Below, in pieces: positions 1-9,045 of a stretch of DNA of 64,000 bases. The translations under genes were made by a program, and so were the position numbers. The DNA comes from Rhodococcus sp. OK519 (GTDB taxonomy: Bacteria > Actinomycetota > Actinomycetes > Mycobacteriales > Mycobacteriaceae). The notes beneath the pieces were generated by a model, which saw only the letters and a program-made list of their open reading frames with translations, did no database searches and was not told the origin of the DNA. The first letter of the stretch is position 1, and every line of letters begins with the position of its first letter. Where the stretch lies: positions 124,001 through 188,000 of the forward strand of contig NZ_QAOW01000009.1 of assembly GCF_003051005.1 (NCBI RefSeq). Direction: 5' to 3'.

Positions 1-813
1 CTCCGCAGCGGCGAGTTCGACAAGGTGGTGGCCGCGCGGGCCGTGCGCCTGACCGCCGACCAGCCGATCGACCCCGAGGCACTCGCGGCCCGCATGATCG
101 GCCGCCACGAGACGGCCAACGGGTTCGCCGTCGACCTCACCGCGGCGGGCGAGTCCTACCGCGGGCACACCCTTGTCGGATCCAGCCCCGAGATCCTGCT
201 GAGCCGCCGCGGCGACACCGTCACGTGCCGGCCGCTGGCGGGTTCGGCTCCTCGCCGCGCCGACCCGGGGGCCGACCGCGCGGAGGGCGCGGGACTGCTG
301 GCCTCGGCGAAGAACCTCGCCGAGCACGCGTACGTGGTGGAGTGGATCCGCGACGTGCTCGGACCGCTGTGTCCGGAGCTGGACGTGCCGGCCACGCCCG
401 AACTGACCCGCACCGGCGAACTGTGGCACCTCGCCAGTCCCATCCGCGGAAGACTGCTGGACCCGGCGACGACGTCGCTGGACCTCGCGAGACGACTGCA
501 CCCCACCCCCGCGGTGTGTGGCACGCCCACCGGGCCGGCGCTCGACGCCATCCGCGATGTCGAAGGTGACCGCCGCTTCTACGGCGGTGCCGTGGGCTGG
601 TGCGACGCGTCCGGCGACGGCGACTGGGTGGTCGCGATCCGCTGCGCCGAGATCGACGCCGACGGCACCTCGGCCCTCGCGTGGGCCGGCGGCGGGATCG
701 TCGCAGCCTCGGACCCCGACACCGAACTCGACGAGACCACCACGAAACTCGGCACTCTCCTCGGGGCACTCGGCGTGGACGCCCCGCCACCGACCCCGCG
801 GGTGATACCTTGA
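1..813 (+). CDS. Isochorismate synthase family protein (5' truncated by window edge)
   Basis: The frame is open from base 1, so the true start lies before the window; 270 codons are visible. The family converts chorismate to isochorismate (or related products) for menaquinone or siderophore synthesis in the cytosol. Visible family motifs are KVVAAR (visible residues 8-13), GSSPEILL (about 60), PLAGSAPRR, SAKNLAEH (about 102), HPTPAVCGTP (about 167) and FYGGAVGW (about 193), in the order expected for the chorismate-binding domain. The Glu and Gly-rich elements of the Mg-chorismate site are present. It could be a menaquinone-type or siderophore-type enzyme; neighbours do not decide this. Confidence 0.88.
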   Translation, partial: LRSGEFDKVVAARAVRLTADQPIDPEALAARMIGRHETANGFAVDLTAAGESYRGHTLVGSSPEILLSRRGDTVTCRPLAGSAPRRADPGADRAEGAGLLASAKNLAEHAYVVEWIRDVLGPLCPELDVPATPELTRTGELWHLASPIRGRLLDPATTSLDLARRLHPTPAVCGTPTGPALDAIRDVEGDRRFYGGAVGWCDASGDGDWVVAIRCAEIDADGTSALAWAGGGIVAASDPDTELDETTTKLGTLLGALGVDAPPPTPRVIP

Positions 814-825
814 CCCGGACATCAC

Positions 826-850
826 GTACGCACGAGTAGCACTCGCGTAC
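826..850. promoter_or_regulatory. Inverted repeat between isochorismate synthase and DUF2613 genes
   Basis: A 10-bp stem (right arm actcgcgtac) with a 2-nt bulge and a 3-nt loop sits 13 bp after the synthase stop. No T-tract follows, so it may be a weak terminator or an operator for the small DUF2613 gene. Confidence 0.35.
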
Positions 851-878
851 CCGGCGGCTTGACCATGGGAGATCCGAG

Positions 879-1052
879 ATGGCGAAGTTCCTTGTCCCCG
901 GCGTTGCCAGCGCTGTGATCGGTGCCGTCGTCGGTGTCGGTGCCGTCCTCGGGGTCACCGCGGCCGCCCAGGACAACACCCTCCCGGACATCGACCGCGC
1001 CGGAAACGCGCCCTCGTCGATCCTGAACCAGGTTGAGTACGGCAGCCGCTGA
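879..1052 (+). CDS. DUF2613 family small membrane/secreted protein
   Basis: A 57-residue protein beginning MAKFLVPGVASAVIGAVV, with one hydrophobic segment (about residues 4-30) and a short polar C-terminus ending NQVEYGSR. Sequence and position match DUF2613, a small actinobacterial family that precedes the arabinosyltransferase gene aftD in mycobacteria (Rv0236A next to Rv0236c, as I recall). The function is unknown; it probably sits in or across the membrane. Its last 20 bases overlap the predicted TTG start of aftD, which suggests coupled translation. Confidence 0.82.
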   Translation: MAKFLVPGVASAVIGAVVGVGAVLGVTAAAQDNTLPDIDRAGNAPSSILNQVEYGSR

Positions 1053-4000
1053 GCCCGCAGGCATCGCGCGTTCCCGCACGTCCCCCTCGTCCGGCGGTCA
1101 CGCCGACGGGGGGCTTTCTGTCGAACCCTCGACTGAACCACTGACCCGGCGCTGGCTTCTCGGCGCCGGGTTCGTCGCGTTGATCCTGTGTCTGCTGCAG
1201 TCGCCGGGCCTGGTGGTCGCCGACACGAAGTACGACCTCACCGAGAATCCGATCGGTTTCCTGACCCGTGCCGCCCACCAGTGGAGCAGCCTCGCCCCGC
1301 TGGGTCAGGTGCAGAACCAGGCCTATGGCTACTTCTTTCCGCACGGCCTCTTCTTCGCGTTCGGCGAGTTCCTGAACGTCCCCCCGTGGATCACGCAGCG
1401 CGTGTGGTGGGCGCTGCTGATCGTCGCCGGATTCTGGGGCGTCATCCGCGTCGCCGAGGCCCTCGGCATCGGCAGCCGCTCGTCCCGGATCATCGCGGCC
1501 GTCGCGTTCGCGCTGTCGCCGCGCGTGCTCACCACGATCGGGTCCATCTCGTCGGAGTCGCTGCCGATGATGCTGGCGCCGTGGGTGCTGCTGCCGGTGA
1601 TCCTGGCGACCTCCCCGACCTGGCGAGCCGACCGGACGCACAGCCTGGGCCGGCTCGCGGCGCAATCGGCGCTCGCGGTCGCGCTGATGGGCGCCGTCAA
1701 CGCCGTCGCCACCGCCGCCGCCTGCCTGGTCGCGGGGCTGTGGTGGATCGCGCACCGCCCCAACCGGCGCTGGTGGGTGTTCACCGCATGGTGGATCCCG
1801 TGCCTGCTGCTGGCGACCGTGTGGTGGATCGTCCCGCTGCTGCTGCTCGGCCAGGTGAGCCCGCCGTTCCTCGACTACATCGAATCGGCCGGCGTCACGA
1901 CCCAGTGGACGTCACTCACCGAGGTGCTGCGCGGCACCGACAGCTGGACGCCGTTCGTCTCCCCCGAACGCGTCGCGGGCACGGTCCTCGTGACGCAGCC
2001 GGTCGCCGTCGTCGCGACCGGGCTGATCGCCGCCGCGGGCCTCGCCGGCCTGTGCATGCGCCGCATGCCCGCGAAGGGACGGCTGACGCTGATCCTGCTG
2101 GTCGGCATCGCCGGTCTGGGCGCCGGCTACCTCGGCGACCTCGGCTCCCCGATCGCCGACCAGGTCCGCGACTTCCTGGACGGCACCGGTGCGCCACTGC
2201 GCAACGTCCACAAGCTCGAACCGCTGGTCCGGCTGCCGCTCGTCCTCGGCCTCGCGCACCTCCTCGCGAAGGTGCCGCTGCCCGGGTCCGTGCCGCTGCG
2301 CCGCTGGCGCACCGCGTTCGCGCACCCCGAGCGTGAGCCGATGGTCGCGGTCGCGACGCTACTGCTGGTCGCGCTCACCCTCACGACGTCGCTCGCTTGG
2401 TCCGGGCGTCTCGCCCCGCGCGGCGCGTACGACGAGGTGCCGTCGTACTGGCACGACGCGGCGCAGTGGCTCGAGGACCACGCCGCCGGGTCCGGCTCGG
2501 GCGCCGACGCCGAACGCGCCCTCGTCGTCCCCGGCGCCCCCTTCGGCGCGCAGGTGTGGGGCCTGACGCGCGACGAGCCGCTGCAGGCGCTCGTGTCCAC
2601 ACCGTGGGCGGTGCGCGACGCCGTCCCGCTCGTGCCGCCCGGCGCCATCCGCGCGCTCGACTCGGTGCAGCGCCTCATCGCCGACGGCCGCCCGTCCGCC
2701 GGCCTCGCCGACACCCTGCTCGGCCAGGGCATCCGCTACGTCGTCGTCCGCAACGACCTCGACCCCGAGACGTCCCGATCTGCGCGGCCGCTGCTGGTGC
2801 ACCAGACGGTCGACGGCTCGCCGGGCCTCGAGAAGGTGGCCCGGTTCGGGGAGGAGATCGTCCCGGACACCGTCGACGGCGTCGTGATCGACAGCGACCT
2901 GCGTCCCGGCTACCCGGCCATCGAGATCTACCGCGTCACCTCGCCGGGCGACGCGACACCGCCCGCCGGGCCGTACGCCGTCGATCTGGACCGGGTGCCC
3001 GTCGTGCAGGGCGGTTCCGAGTCGCTGCTGCGCCTCGCCGAGAACGGCACCGTCACAGGCCCCGCGCTGCTCGCGGCCGACGCGGCGCGCGCCGGACGCG
3101 ACGCCGGATCGGTGACCGTCACCGACACCCCCACCGACCGCGAGACCGACTTCGGCCAGGTCGACAACCACAGTTCAGCGCTGCGCAGCCCCGACGACCC
3201 GCGCCGCACCTACAACGCGGTCCCCGACTACCCGGTGCCGGGCGCGCCGCTGGTGCAGGGCGAATGGTCCGGCGCGGCGATCACCGTCTCCAGTTCGGCC
3301 TCCGACGCCACCCAACTGGGCGGCACCGCGCCTGGCAGCGGACCGGCCGCGACCGTCGACGGCGACCCGGCGACGGCGTGGCTGAGCAACGGCCTCGAGA
3401 CAGCCCGCGGCCAGTGGCTGCGCCTCGACCTCGACACCCCGATCACGCGCGGCATGCTGCACTTCACGACCAGCCCCGCCGCGTTCGGCCCGCCCGTGAA
3501 GTGGATCCGAATCGAGACGCCGAACGGTTCGACGTCGGTCAAGGTCGACAAGCCCGGCGAACCCGTCGACGTATCACTGCCGTCGGGCACGACACCGTGG
3601 CTGCGGATTCTCGCCACCCACACCGAGGACGGCTCCCCCGGCTACCAGTTCGGCGTCAGCGAGATCTCGATCGACGACTACTCGACCGGCAACCCGGTGC
3701 CCGTCCCGATCGTCCACCGCACCGTGCTGCCGGCGACGCCCGACGGCGCGCAGGTCCGCGGCTGGGATCTGGGGCAGGAACTGCCCGGGCGCGCGGGCTG
3801 CGCCGACGGCCCCGACCGGGTCCACTGCAGCGGCTCGCTGGTCTTGCCGCCCGAGGAGCCCGGCACGTTCAGCCGGACGCTGTCGGTGCCCGAATCGACC
3901 GTCGTCACACCGCAACTGACTCTGCGTCCGCGCCCCGGTGCGGCGCTCGAGGGCATCGTCACCGACCCTGCCGCGGTGTCGGCGCACGGCGCTGCCGACG

Positions 4001-5403
4001 GCGTCGAACTCCGCGGGACCGCCGCCGCGGCCGTCGACGGCGACGTGTCGACGTCGTGGACGGCACCCACCGACAGCGCGCAGCGCAAGGGCGGACTGCC
4101 GACGCTGACGATCCGGCTGCCGCAGCCCACGCTCGTGACCGGGCTGCGGCTGACCCCGAGCCCCGGCAGCCTGCCGGCGTCGCCGAGCCGGGTCGCGGTC
4201 AATCTCGGCAACGGCCCGCAAACCCGCGAGCTCGACAACGAGGAAGACCTCTCAGCACCGCAGACGATCCCGCTGGAACCGCAGGTCACCGACACGATCG
4301 TGCTGAGCCTCGTGAAATGGCACGACGTCCTCGACCGCACCGCGCTCGGCTTCCTGCAACTCCAGCCCGCCGGACTGTCAGAAGTGACCGTGCTCGGCGA
4401 CGGCGGCCGCCCCGTCCCGGGAACCGCGACCGCGCAGACCGATCGCACCGTCACTGTCGGCTGCGACATCGGCCCCACGATCTCCGTCGGCGGCACCCTC
4501 GTGCGCACGTCGATCACCGCTACCGCGCGGCAGTTGGCGTCGGGGCAGCCGGTGACCGCGACGCCGTGCGATCCCGCGCCCGCCCCGTTGCCCGCCGGAC
4601 GTCAGGACGTCGTGGTCGCCCCGGGCCCCGCTTTCACCGTCGACAACCTGCGCCTCGACGCCGCGCCTGCACCGCCGCCGGCCCCGCTGTCGTCGCCCAC
4701 CGTCGGCCGGTGGACCGAGAACCTGCGCGAACTCGACGTCGCAGCGTCCGGCACCGATCAGCTGCTGGTGGTGCCCGAGAGCACCAACGTCGGCTGGGTA
4801 GCGACCGCGCCGGACGGCACCGAATTGCAGCCCGTCGTCGTGGGCGGCTGGCAGCAGGGCTGGATCGTGCCCGCCGGAACGGACGGCGTCGTGACGCTCA
4901 CGTTCCCGTCCGACCGCTGGTACCGCGCGGGCATCGCGTTCGGTCTGCTGCTCCTGATCCCCCTCGTCCTGCTGGCGGCGGCGGCGCGGCGGCGCGAGCG
5001 CGAGACCGGGCCCGCCCCTCGGCCGTGGCACAGTGTCGTGGCCGCAGCCGTCGGCGTCGGGGCTGTCGCGACGCTGGTCGCGGGGCCTGTCGGCACGGCT
5101 ACCGCCGTGCTCGTCGCCGCCGCGGCGCTCGGGTTGTCACGGTGGCGGGGACAGGCGTTCGCGGCCCGGGTGCTCGTCGGTGTCGCCGGAGTTTCCACGG
5201 TGATCGCGTCGGCGCTGCTGTCGACCGGGCCGTGGCGGGCCGCCGACGGCTACGTGGGTCACTCGTTCCTGATTCAGCTGTTCGCGCTGATCGGCGTCGT
5301 CTGCGCCGGAGTGGCAGCACTGCCGCTGTCGCGGTCGCCGATGTGGCGGCGCTTCTCCCAGCGGTGGACGGCACGGCGGGCAGGGTCCTCGACCAGCGCG
5401 TAA
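1033..5403 (+). CDS. aftD: Alpha-(1->3)-arabinofuranosyltransferase AftD
   Basis: A 1456-residue GT-C membrane glycosyltransferase that adds arabinofuranose from decaprenylphosphoryl-arabinose to arabinogalactan/lipoarabinomannan on the periplasmic side. About a dozen membrane segments fill the first 430 residues; the acidic stretch VADTKYDL near residue 57 lies where GT-C enzymes carry their catalytic Asp. Two discoidin/carbohydrate-binding-like stretches follow (about 776-830, DGDPATAWLSNG; about 1001-1060, DGDVSTSWTAP), then C-terminal membrane helices from about 1299. The length matches mycobacterial AftD (about 1400). The start is uncertain: TTG at 1033 overlaps the DUF2613 gene, and a terminator-like hairpin lies inside the predicted 5' coding region. 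The 3' end overlaps the convergent acyltransferase by 130 bp. Confidence 0.92.
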   Translation: MSTAAAEPAGIARSRTSPSSGGHADGGLSVEPSTEPLTRRWLLGAGFVALILCLLQSPGLVVADTKYDLTENPIGFLTRAAHQWSSLAPLGQVQNQAYGYFFPHGLFFAFGEFLNVPPWITQRVWWALLIVAGFWGVIRVAEALGIGSRSSRIIAAVAFALSPRVLTTIGSISSESLPMMLAPWVLLPVILATSPTWRADRTHSLGRLAAQSALAVALMGAVNAVATAAACLVAGLWWIAHRPNRRWWVFTAWWIPCLLLATVWWIVPLLLLGQVSPPFLDYIESAGVTTQWTSLTEVLRGTDSWTPFVSPERVAGTVLVTQPVAVVATGLIAAAGLAGLCMRRMPAKGRLTLILLVGIAGLGAGYLGDLGSPIADQVRDFLDGTGAPLRNVHKLEPLVRLPLVLGLAHLLAKVPLPGSVPLRRWRTAFAHPEREPMVAVATLLLVALTLTTSLAWSGRLAPRGAYDEVPSYWHDAAQWLEDHAAGSGSGADAERALVVPGAPFGAQVWGLTRDEPLQALVSTPWAVRDAVPLVPPGAIRALDSVQRLIADGRPSAGLADTLLGQGIRYVVVRNDLDPETSRSARPLLVHQTVDGSPGLEKVARFGEEIVPDTVDGVVIDSDLRPGYPAIEIYRVTSPGDATPPAGPYAVDLDRVPVVQGGSESLLRLAENGTVTGPALLAADAARAGRDAGSVTVTDTPTDRETDFGQVDNHSSALRSPDDPRRTYNAVPDYPVPGAPLVQGEWSGAAITVSSSASDATQLGGTAPGSGPAATVDGDPATAWLSNGLETARGQWLRLDLDTPITRGMLHFTTSPAAFGPPVKWIRIETPNGSTSVKVDKPGEPVDVSLPSGTTPWLRILATHTEDGSPGYQFGVSEISIDDYSTGNPVPVPIVHRTVLPATPDGAQVRGWDLGQELPGRAGCADGPDRVHCSGSLVLPPEEPGTFSRTLSVPESTVVTPQLTLRPRPGAALEGIVTDPAAVSAHGAADGVELRGTAAAAVDGDVSTSWTAPTDSAQRKGGLPTLTIRLPQPTLVTGLRLTPSPGSLPASPSRVAVNLGNGPQTRELDNEEDLSAPQTIPLEPQVTDTIVLSLVKWHDVLDRTALGFLQLQPAGLSEVTVLGDGGRPVPGTATAQTDRTVTVGCDIGPTISVGGTLVRTSITATARQLASGQPVTATPCDPAPAPLPAGRQDVVVAPGPAFTVDNLRLDAAPAPPPAPLSSPTVGRWTENLRELDVAASGTDQLLVVPESTNVGWVATAPDGTELQPVVVGGWQQGWIVPAGTDGVVTLTFPSDRWYRAGIAFGLLLLIPLVLLAAAARRRERETGPAPRPWHSVVAAAVGVGAVATLVAGPVGTATAVLVAAAALGLSRWRGQAFAARVLVGVAGVSTVIASALLSTGPWRAADGYVGHSFLIQLFALIGVVCAGVAALPLSRSPMWRRFSQRWTARRAGSSTSA
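1082..1113 (+). terminator. Terminator-like hairpin inside the 5' end of aftD
   Basis: Arms of about 13 bp (CCCCC-CGT-CGGCG against CGCCG-ACG-GGGGG) with two single-base bulges and a 4-nt loop are followed by CTTTCT. It looks like an intrinsic terminator 30 bp after the DUF2613 stop, yet lies within the only open aftD frame. It may attenuate aftD transcription, or the aftD start may be mis-set. Confidence 0.45.
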
Positions 5404-6482
5404 CTGGCTGACGCCACCGCGATGCTCAGCACTGTGGTGACTGCGAGGACGAACCAGAAATTGCCGTTGAACGGGGCGATGCCGAACATCGGGAACACGA
5501 TCGTCAGCACCGCAAGATGCCAGATGAACAGGCTGTACGACCACCGTCCCACCGCGAGCGCGACCGGGCTCGCCAGGATCCGGTGCCGATGCCCGGCCAG
5601 GACCAGCGGTGCCAGCAGCGCGAAACTCATGATCGCGCCGAGCACGATCTTGGCGGCGTACTGCCACGGCTCGGCGCGGACGAGACCCTCCGGGCCGGCC
5701 AGCCACGTCGTCGACAACCCGAACGCGACCACCGCGATCGCCGCCATCCACACCCGATGCTCGGCGAGGCGGTGCACCCACGTCCCGCCGACCATCGCGA
5801 GTTCGGCGAGCAGCATGCCGGCCGCGAACCACGGGATGTACCCGGGCAGCCAGTTGTCGTGGTGGATGCCGTCGGGCGCCGGGATCGGCAGGAACGCCCA
5901 CACCAGGCACACCGATGCCAGCGCGAGCAGCACCGGCGCCCGGAACCGGGCGTTCGTGCCCCGCAGCTTCACCAAGGCCAGCGCGATGATCGGCAGCAAG
6001 ATGTAGAACGCCACCTCGACCGACAGACTCCACATCTGCGTCAGGCCCTCGGTGAGCGTGAGCGGCACGAACACCTGCAGCAGCGCCAGGTTCGACATCC
6101 ACACCGTCCAGCCGCCACCGGCGGCGGGGAGGAACGCGAGCACCAGGATCACCAGCACCCAGTACGCGGGCAGGATGCGGGCCGCGCGGTTGAACCAGTA
6201 CTTCAGGATCGTGGGCGACGGGCCGAGCCCCCGGGCCGACGCCGCGTGCGGACGCCACAGCAGAAAGCCGGACAGCGCGAAGAAGACCGCGACCGCGAGG
6301 TCGAACCGCCCCCAGATCCGGCCGATCACCGGATCACCGGTGGACCCCGTCTGAAACGCGACGTGGGTGACCAGAACACCGAAAGCGGCGAACCCGCGCA
6401 TCCCCTCGAGCGCGGGAACGAACGCCCGCGGATTGCCGACCGGGGCCGGCGTGGCGAGGTGTGAGCTGTTCATCGCCGTCAA
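5274..6482 (-). CDS. Acyltransferase 3 (OafA/NodX-type) membrane protein
   Basis: A 402-residue integral membrane acyltransferase of the acyltransferase-3 family, which O-acylates sugars or lipids at the cell surface. The N-terminal signature ALEGMRGFAAFGVLVTH carries the family Arg and His; FFALSGFLLWRP and SVEVAFYILLPI follow, then about ten membrane helices. It sits convergent to aftD, with a 130-bp 3' overlap; the last 23 residues, after the conserved VEDPARRAVHRWE region, lie antisense to aftD. The position matches Rv0228 of M. tuberculosis, as I recall, suggesting an envelope role. ATG 6482 and ATG 6473 are both possible starts. The substrate is not predictable. Confidence 0.88.
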   Translation of the reverse strand: MTAMNSSHLATPAPVGNPRAFVPALEGMRGFAAFGVLVTHVAFQTGSTGDPVIGRIWGRFDLAVAVFFALSGFLLWRPHAASARGLGPSPTILKYWFNRAARILPAYWVLVILVLAFLPAAGGGWTVWMSNLALLQVFVPLTLTEGLTQMWSLSVEVAFYILLPIIALALVKLRGTNARFRAPVLLALASVCLVWAFLPIPAPDGIHHDNWLPGYIPWFAAGMLLAELAMVGGTWVHRLAEHRVWMAAIAVVAFGLSTTWLAGPEGLVRAEPWQYAAKIVLGAIMSFALLAPLVLAGHRHRILASPVALAVGRWSYSLFIWHLAVLTIVFPMFGIAPFNGNFWFVLAVTTVLSIAVASASYALVEDPARRAVHRWEKRRHIGDRDSGSAATPAQTTPISANS

Positions 6483-6679
6483 GTGTGCCCGGGTCGTTGC
6501 AGAACCGAAAGAGCGACGTGAACGATCCCGAACGCCGGTGCTGACGCAAATGGGACAACGAGACTGTTAGTGTCTGGGCTCACGTGGTGTCGAGAAACGT
6601 CAGGCACCGTGCGACCCGTGCAGCGGGCACGCTGCCGGTGGGGGTATCTCAATTCAAGAACATTGAGTTAGGAGACAGC

Positions 6680-7831
6680 ATGGCCGAGCGCTCAGGCCCG
6701 AGCCGAATACTCGCGTGCATTCTGGTGGGCCTGGGGACCTTCCTGCTCGCCGTCGCGTTCCTCATTCCCGCGTACACCGTCGACAAGCTCAAGAAGACGC
6801 CGCTGGACCTCGAGGTCACCACCGTCGCCACCGGCAACGGTGACGTGCTCGACTCCAAGGCGCTGCTGGCGGGCAAGGCCGAGGTGAACACCAACGTGCC
6901 GATCGTCGCGCAGCGGTACGTCATCACCGAGCAGCCGTCCGACGCCGACGTGATCTCGCTCCAGGCCGGTCAGACGCTGATCCGCACCGACAAGCAGGGC
7001 GAGAGTGGTCTGCTGACCGCGACCGTCGACCGCCTCACCGCGGACCGCGTCAGCTCGATGCCGGTGGAGCCGCCCGTCGGCACCATCCAGACGTCGGCCG
7101 ACCAGCCGGCCGAAGAGGTTTCGCACACGGGTCTGCAGTACAAGTGGCCGTTCGACGCGGAAAAGAAGAGCTACCCCTACTTCGACCTGAATTCGCGCTC
7201 CACGCAGGACATCAATTTCGTTGAGGAAACCGAGATCAACGGAATGAAGGTGTACCACTACAACCAGAAGATCGAGCCGGTCGACCTGTCGAAGGTCGTC
7301 CCGTCGGCGCCCACCAACAAGCTGACGCTGCCGGCCAAGACGTGGGGCGTACCCGGCGACGACCAGCCCGTCACGATGATCCGCTGGTACCAGAACGAGC
7401 GCGACGTCTGGGTCGACCCGATCACCGGTGTCGTCATCCAGGGCCAGGAGAAGCTGTACCAGTACTACGCCCGCGACAAGGCCAAGCCCGAGGTCACGGT
7501 ACTGAAGGCGACGCTGCCGTTCGACGAGAGCACCATCGAGTACCAGATCGGTCAGGCCAAGGACGGCCAGGACAAGCTGTCGCTGTTCGGCCGCACCCTG
7601 CCGATCGTCGCCGGCATCCTCGGCGCCATCTCGCTGATCGCCGGCATCGTGCTGGGCCTGCGCGGTGGACGCGGCAACAAGGGCGCGACCGCCGGTGGCC
7701 CGGCGAACCCGCCGAGCGGATCCGGAACGGCACCCACGGGTGACCGCGACTGGACCACCGACAAGACCGAGGAATTCCCCACGGTCAACATGGACAAGGG
7801 CGGCTTCACCGAGCCGCCGCGCCAGCAGTAA
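6680..7831 (+). CDS. pgfA: DUF3068 membrane protein, PgfA-like
   Basis: A 383-residue DUF3068 protein. One N-terminal helix (about 11-33), a large extracytoplasmic domain and a second helix (about 306-328) precede a disordered Gly/Pro-rich cytoplasmic tail. In mycobacteria the DUF3068 protein PgfA (MSMEG_0317/Rv0227c) is periplasmic, interacts with MmpL3 and supports trehalose monomycolate trafficking and polar growth; orthology here rests on family and gene order. I chose ATG 6680, preceded by GGAGACAGC. The frame is open upstream to a GTG at 6584, but that stretch is not conserved-looking. A strong hairpin terminator follows the stop. Confidence 0.85.
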   Translation: MAERSGPSRILACILVGLGTFLLAVAFLIPAYTVDKLKKTPLDLEVTTVATGNGDVLDSKALLAGKAEVNTNVPIVAQRYVITEQPSDADVISLQAGQTLIRTDKQGESGLLTATVDRLTADRVSSMPVEPPVGTIQTSADQPAEEVSHTGLQYKWPFDAEKKSYPYFDLNSRSTQDINFVEETEINGMKVYHYNQKIEPVDLSKVVPSAPTNKLTLPAKTWGVPGDDQPVTMIRWYQNERDVWVDPITGVVIQGQEKLYQYYARDKAKPEVTVLKATLPFDESTIEYQIGQAKDGQDKLSLFGRTLPIVAGILGAISLIAGIVLGLRGGRGNKGATAGGPANPPSGSGTAPTGDRDWTTDKTEEFPTVNMDKGGFTEPPRQQ

Positions 7832-7841
7832 CAGGCGCTTA

Positions 7842-7883
7842 CGACAGAGCCCCCGCGCGGATCACCGCGCGGGGGCTCTGTCG
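7842..7883 (+). terminator. Strong hairpin terminator after pgfA-like gene
   Basis: A perfect 19-bp inverted repeat (left arm cgacagagcccccgcgcgg) with a 4-nt loop starts 10 bp after the DUF3068 stop. It lacks a long T-tract, as is common in high-GC actinobacteria. Its end runs into the 16-bp tandem repeats. Confidence 0.75.
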
Positions 7884-7943
7884 TTCGCCGTCACAGTCGT
7901 TCGCCGTCACAGTCGTTCGCCGTCACAGTCGTTCGCTGTCACA
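7880..7943. repeat. Four tandem copies of a 16-bp repeat
   Basis: The unit gtcgttcgccgtcaca occurs at 7880-7895, 7896-7911, 7912-7927 and 7928-7943, the last with one C-to-T change. It links the terminator to the stop codon of the convergent alcohol dehydrogenase gene. On the minus strand each unit contains a TGA. Confidence 0.95.
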
Positions 7944-8952
7944 TCGTCAGGACCATGCGGTAGCGCGCCCGGCCCTCGTCCATCGCCGCGTAGGCGTTCG
8001 CCGCGTCGGCCAGGGGACGCACCTCGATGCGGGCACGCACGCCCGACAGCACCGCGAAGTGCATGGTCTCCTCCACGTCGCGGGCGGTGCCGGACGGATG
8101 ACCGGTGACGCCGATCCCCGGCAGGATGAGCTGCATCGGGCTGATCGGCAGCGGGTCGGTGGTGGCGCCGATGACCACCAGCTCGCCCTGCGGCAGCAGC
8201 CCACCGACCGTGTCGGCCATCGCCTGCGAGTTCGCGGCCGTCGCGAGGACCACCGCCGCGCCGCCGAGCGCCTGCAGGGCCCCGGCGACGTCGTCTGCCG
8301 TCGAGTCGACGTAGTGGTGGGCGCCCAGCCGCTCGGCGTCCTCGCGTTTGCCGGCGCCGCGCGCGATCGCGATCGTCTCGAAGCCCATCGCGCGGGCGAA
8401 CTGCACACCGAGATGTCCGAGCCCGCCGACCCCGAGCACCGCGACCCGATCCCCGGGCCGCGCGCGGGTCTTCCGCAGGGCGTCGTATGTCGTGACGCCG
8501 GCGCAGCTGAGGGGTGCCGCCTCCGTGAAGGACAGTTCGTCAGGAATTCGCGCGAGCGCGTTGGCCGGGGCGATCACCGACTCGGCGTAGCCGCCGGGGT
8601 ACTGCCAGCTCGGCACCTGCAGATTCTCGCAGTGGATCAGCCTGCCCTGTCGGCACGGGACGCACCGGTTGCAGCAGCCGCCGAACCAGCCGACGGCCAC
8701 GCGCTCGCCCACCGAGTGGTCCTCGACGCCCTCCCCTAGTTCTGCGATCGTCCCGGCGATCTCGTGCCCCGGAGTGAGGGGCCACGTCATGCCGGGGAAT
8801 CCGCCGCTGACGAAGCCGTGGTCGGTACCGCAGACGCCGCACGCGGCTACCGCGATGCGGACGTGACCGGGGCCCGGGGACGTCGTCTCGACATCCACGA
8901 GCGTCAACGGTTCACCAGCGGATCGGACGTGCACTGCTCGATGAGTCGGCAT
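7939..8952 (-). CDS. Zinc-dependent alcohol dehydrogenase (MDR family)
   Basis: A 337-residue NAD(P)-dependent, zinc-containing alcohol dehydrogenase, probably cytosolic. The catalytic zinc site is CGVCGTD (C38/C41) with GHE (H63/E64); the structural zinc cysteines are at about 94, 97, 100 and 108. The Rossmann motif GVGGLGHLG lies near 176. The length is normal for the AdhA/AdhP class. The stop codon is inside the last of four 16-bp tandem repeats. The substrate is unknown, and neighbours (envelope genes) do not identify it. Confidence 0.9.
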   Translation of the reverse strand: MPTHRAVHVRSAGEPLTLVDVETTSPGPGHVRIAVAACGVCGTDHGFVSGGFPGMTWPLTPGHEIAGTIAELGEGVEDHSVGERVAVGWFGGCCNRCVPCRQGRLIHCENLQVPSWQYPGGYAESVIAPANALARIPDELSFTEAAPLSCAGVTTYDALRKTRARPGDRVAVLGVGGLGHLGVQFARAMGFETIAIARGAGKREDAERLGAHHYVDSTADDVAGALQALGGAAVVLATAANSQAMADTVGGLLPQGELVVIGATTDPLPISPMQLILPGIGVTGHPSGTARDVEETMHFAVLSGVRARIEVRPLADAANAYAAMDEGRARYRMVLTM

Positions 8953-9045
8953 CGCAACCTCGCGGGGGTGGGGCGGCCAGTCCGTCTCCCAGTCAAACGC
9001 GTCGGCCGGGGCCGTGACAAGGGCGATCTCCGACGACGGGACGCG

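Noticed and set aside
2397-5411. 1004-codon open frame overlapping aftD in another frame
   Set aside because: Arg/Pro/Ala-rich shadow of high-GC codon bias; aftD in the other frame has clear membrane and discoidin features.
7880-7943. CRISPR array
   Set aside because: The 16-bp units are directly adjacent with no spacers and no cas genes are present.
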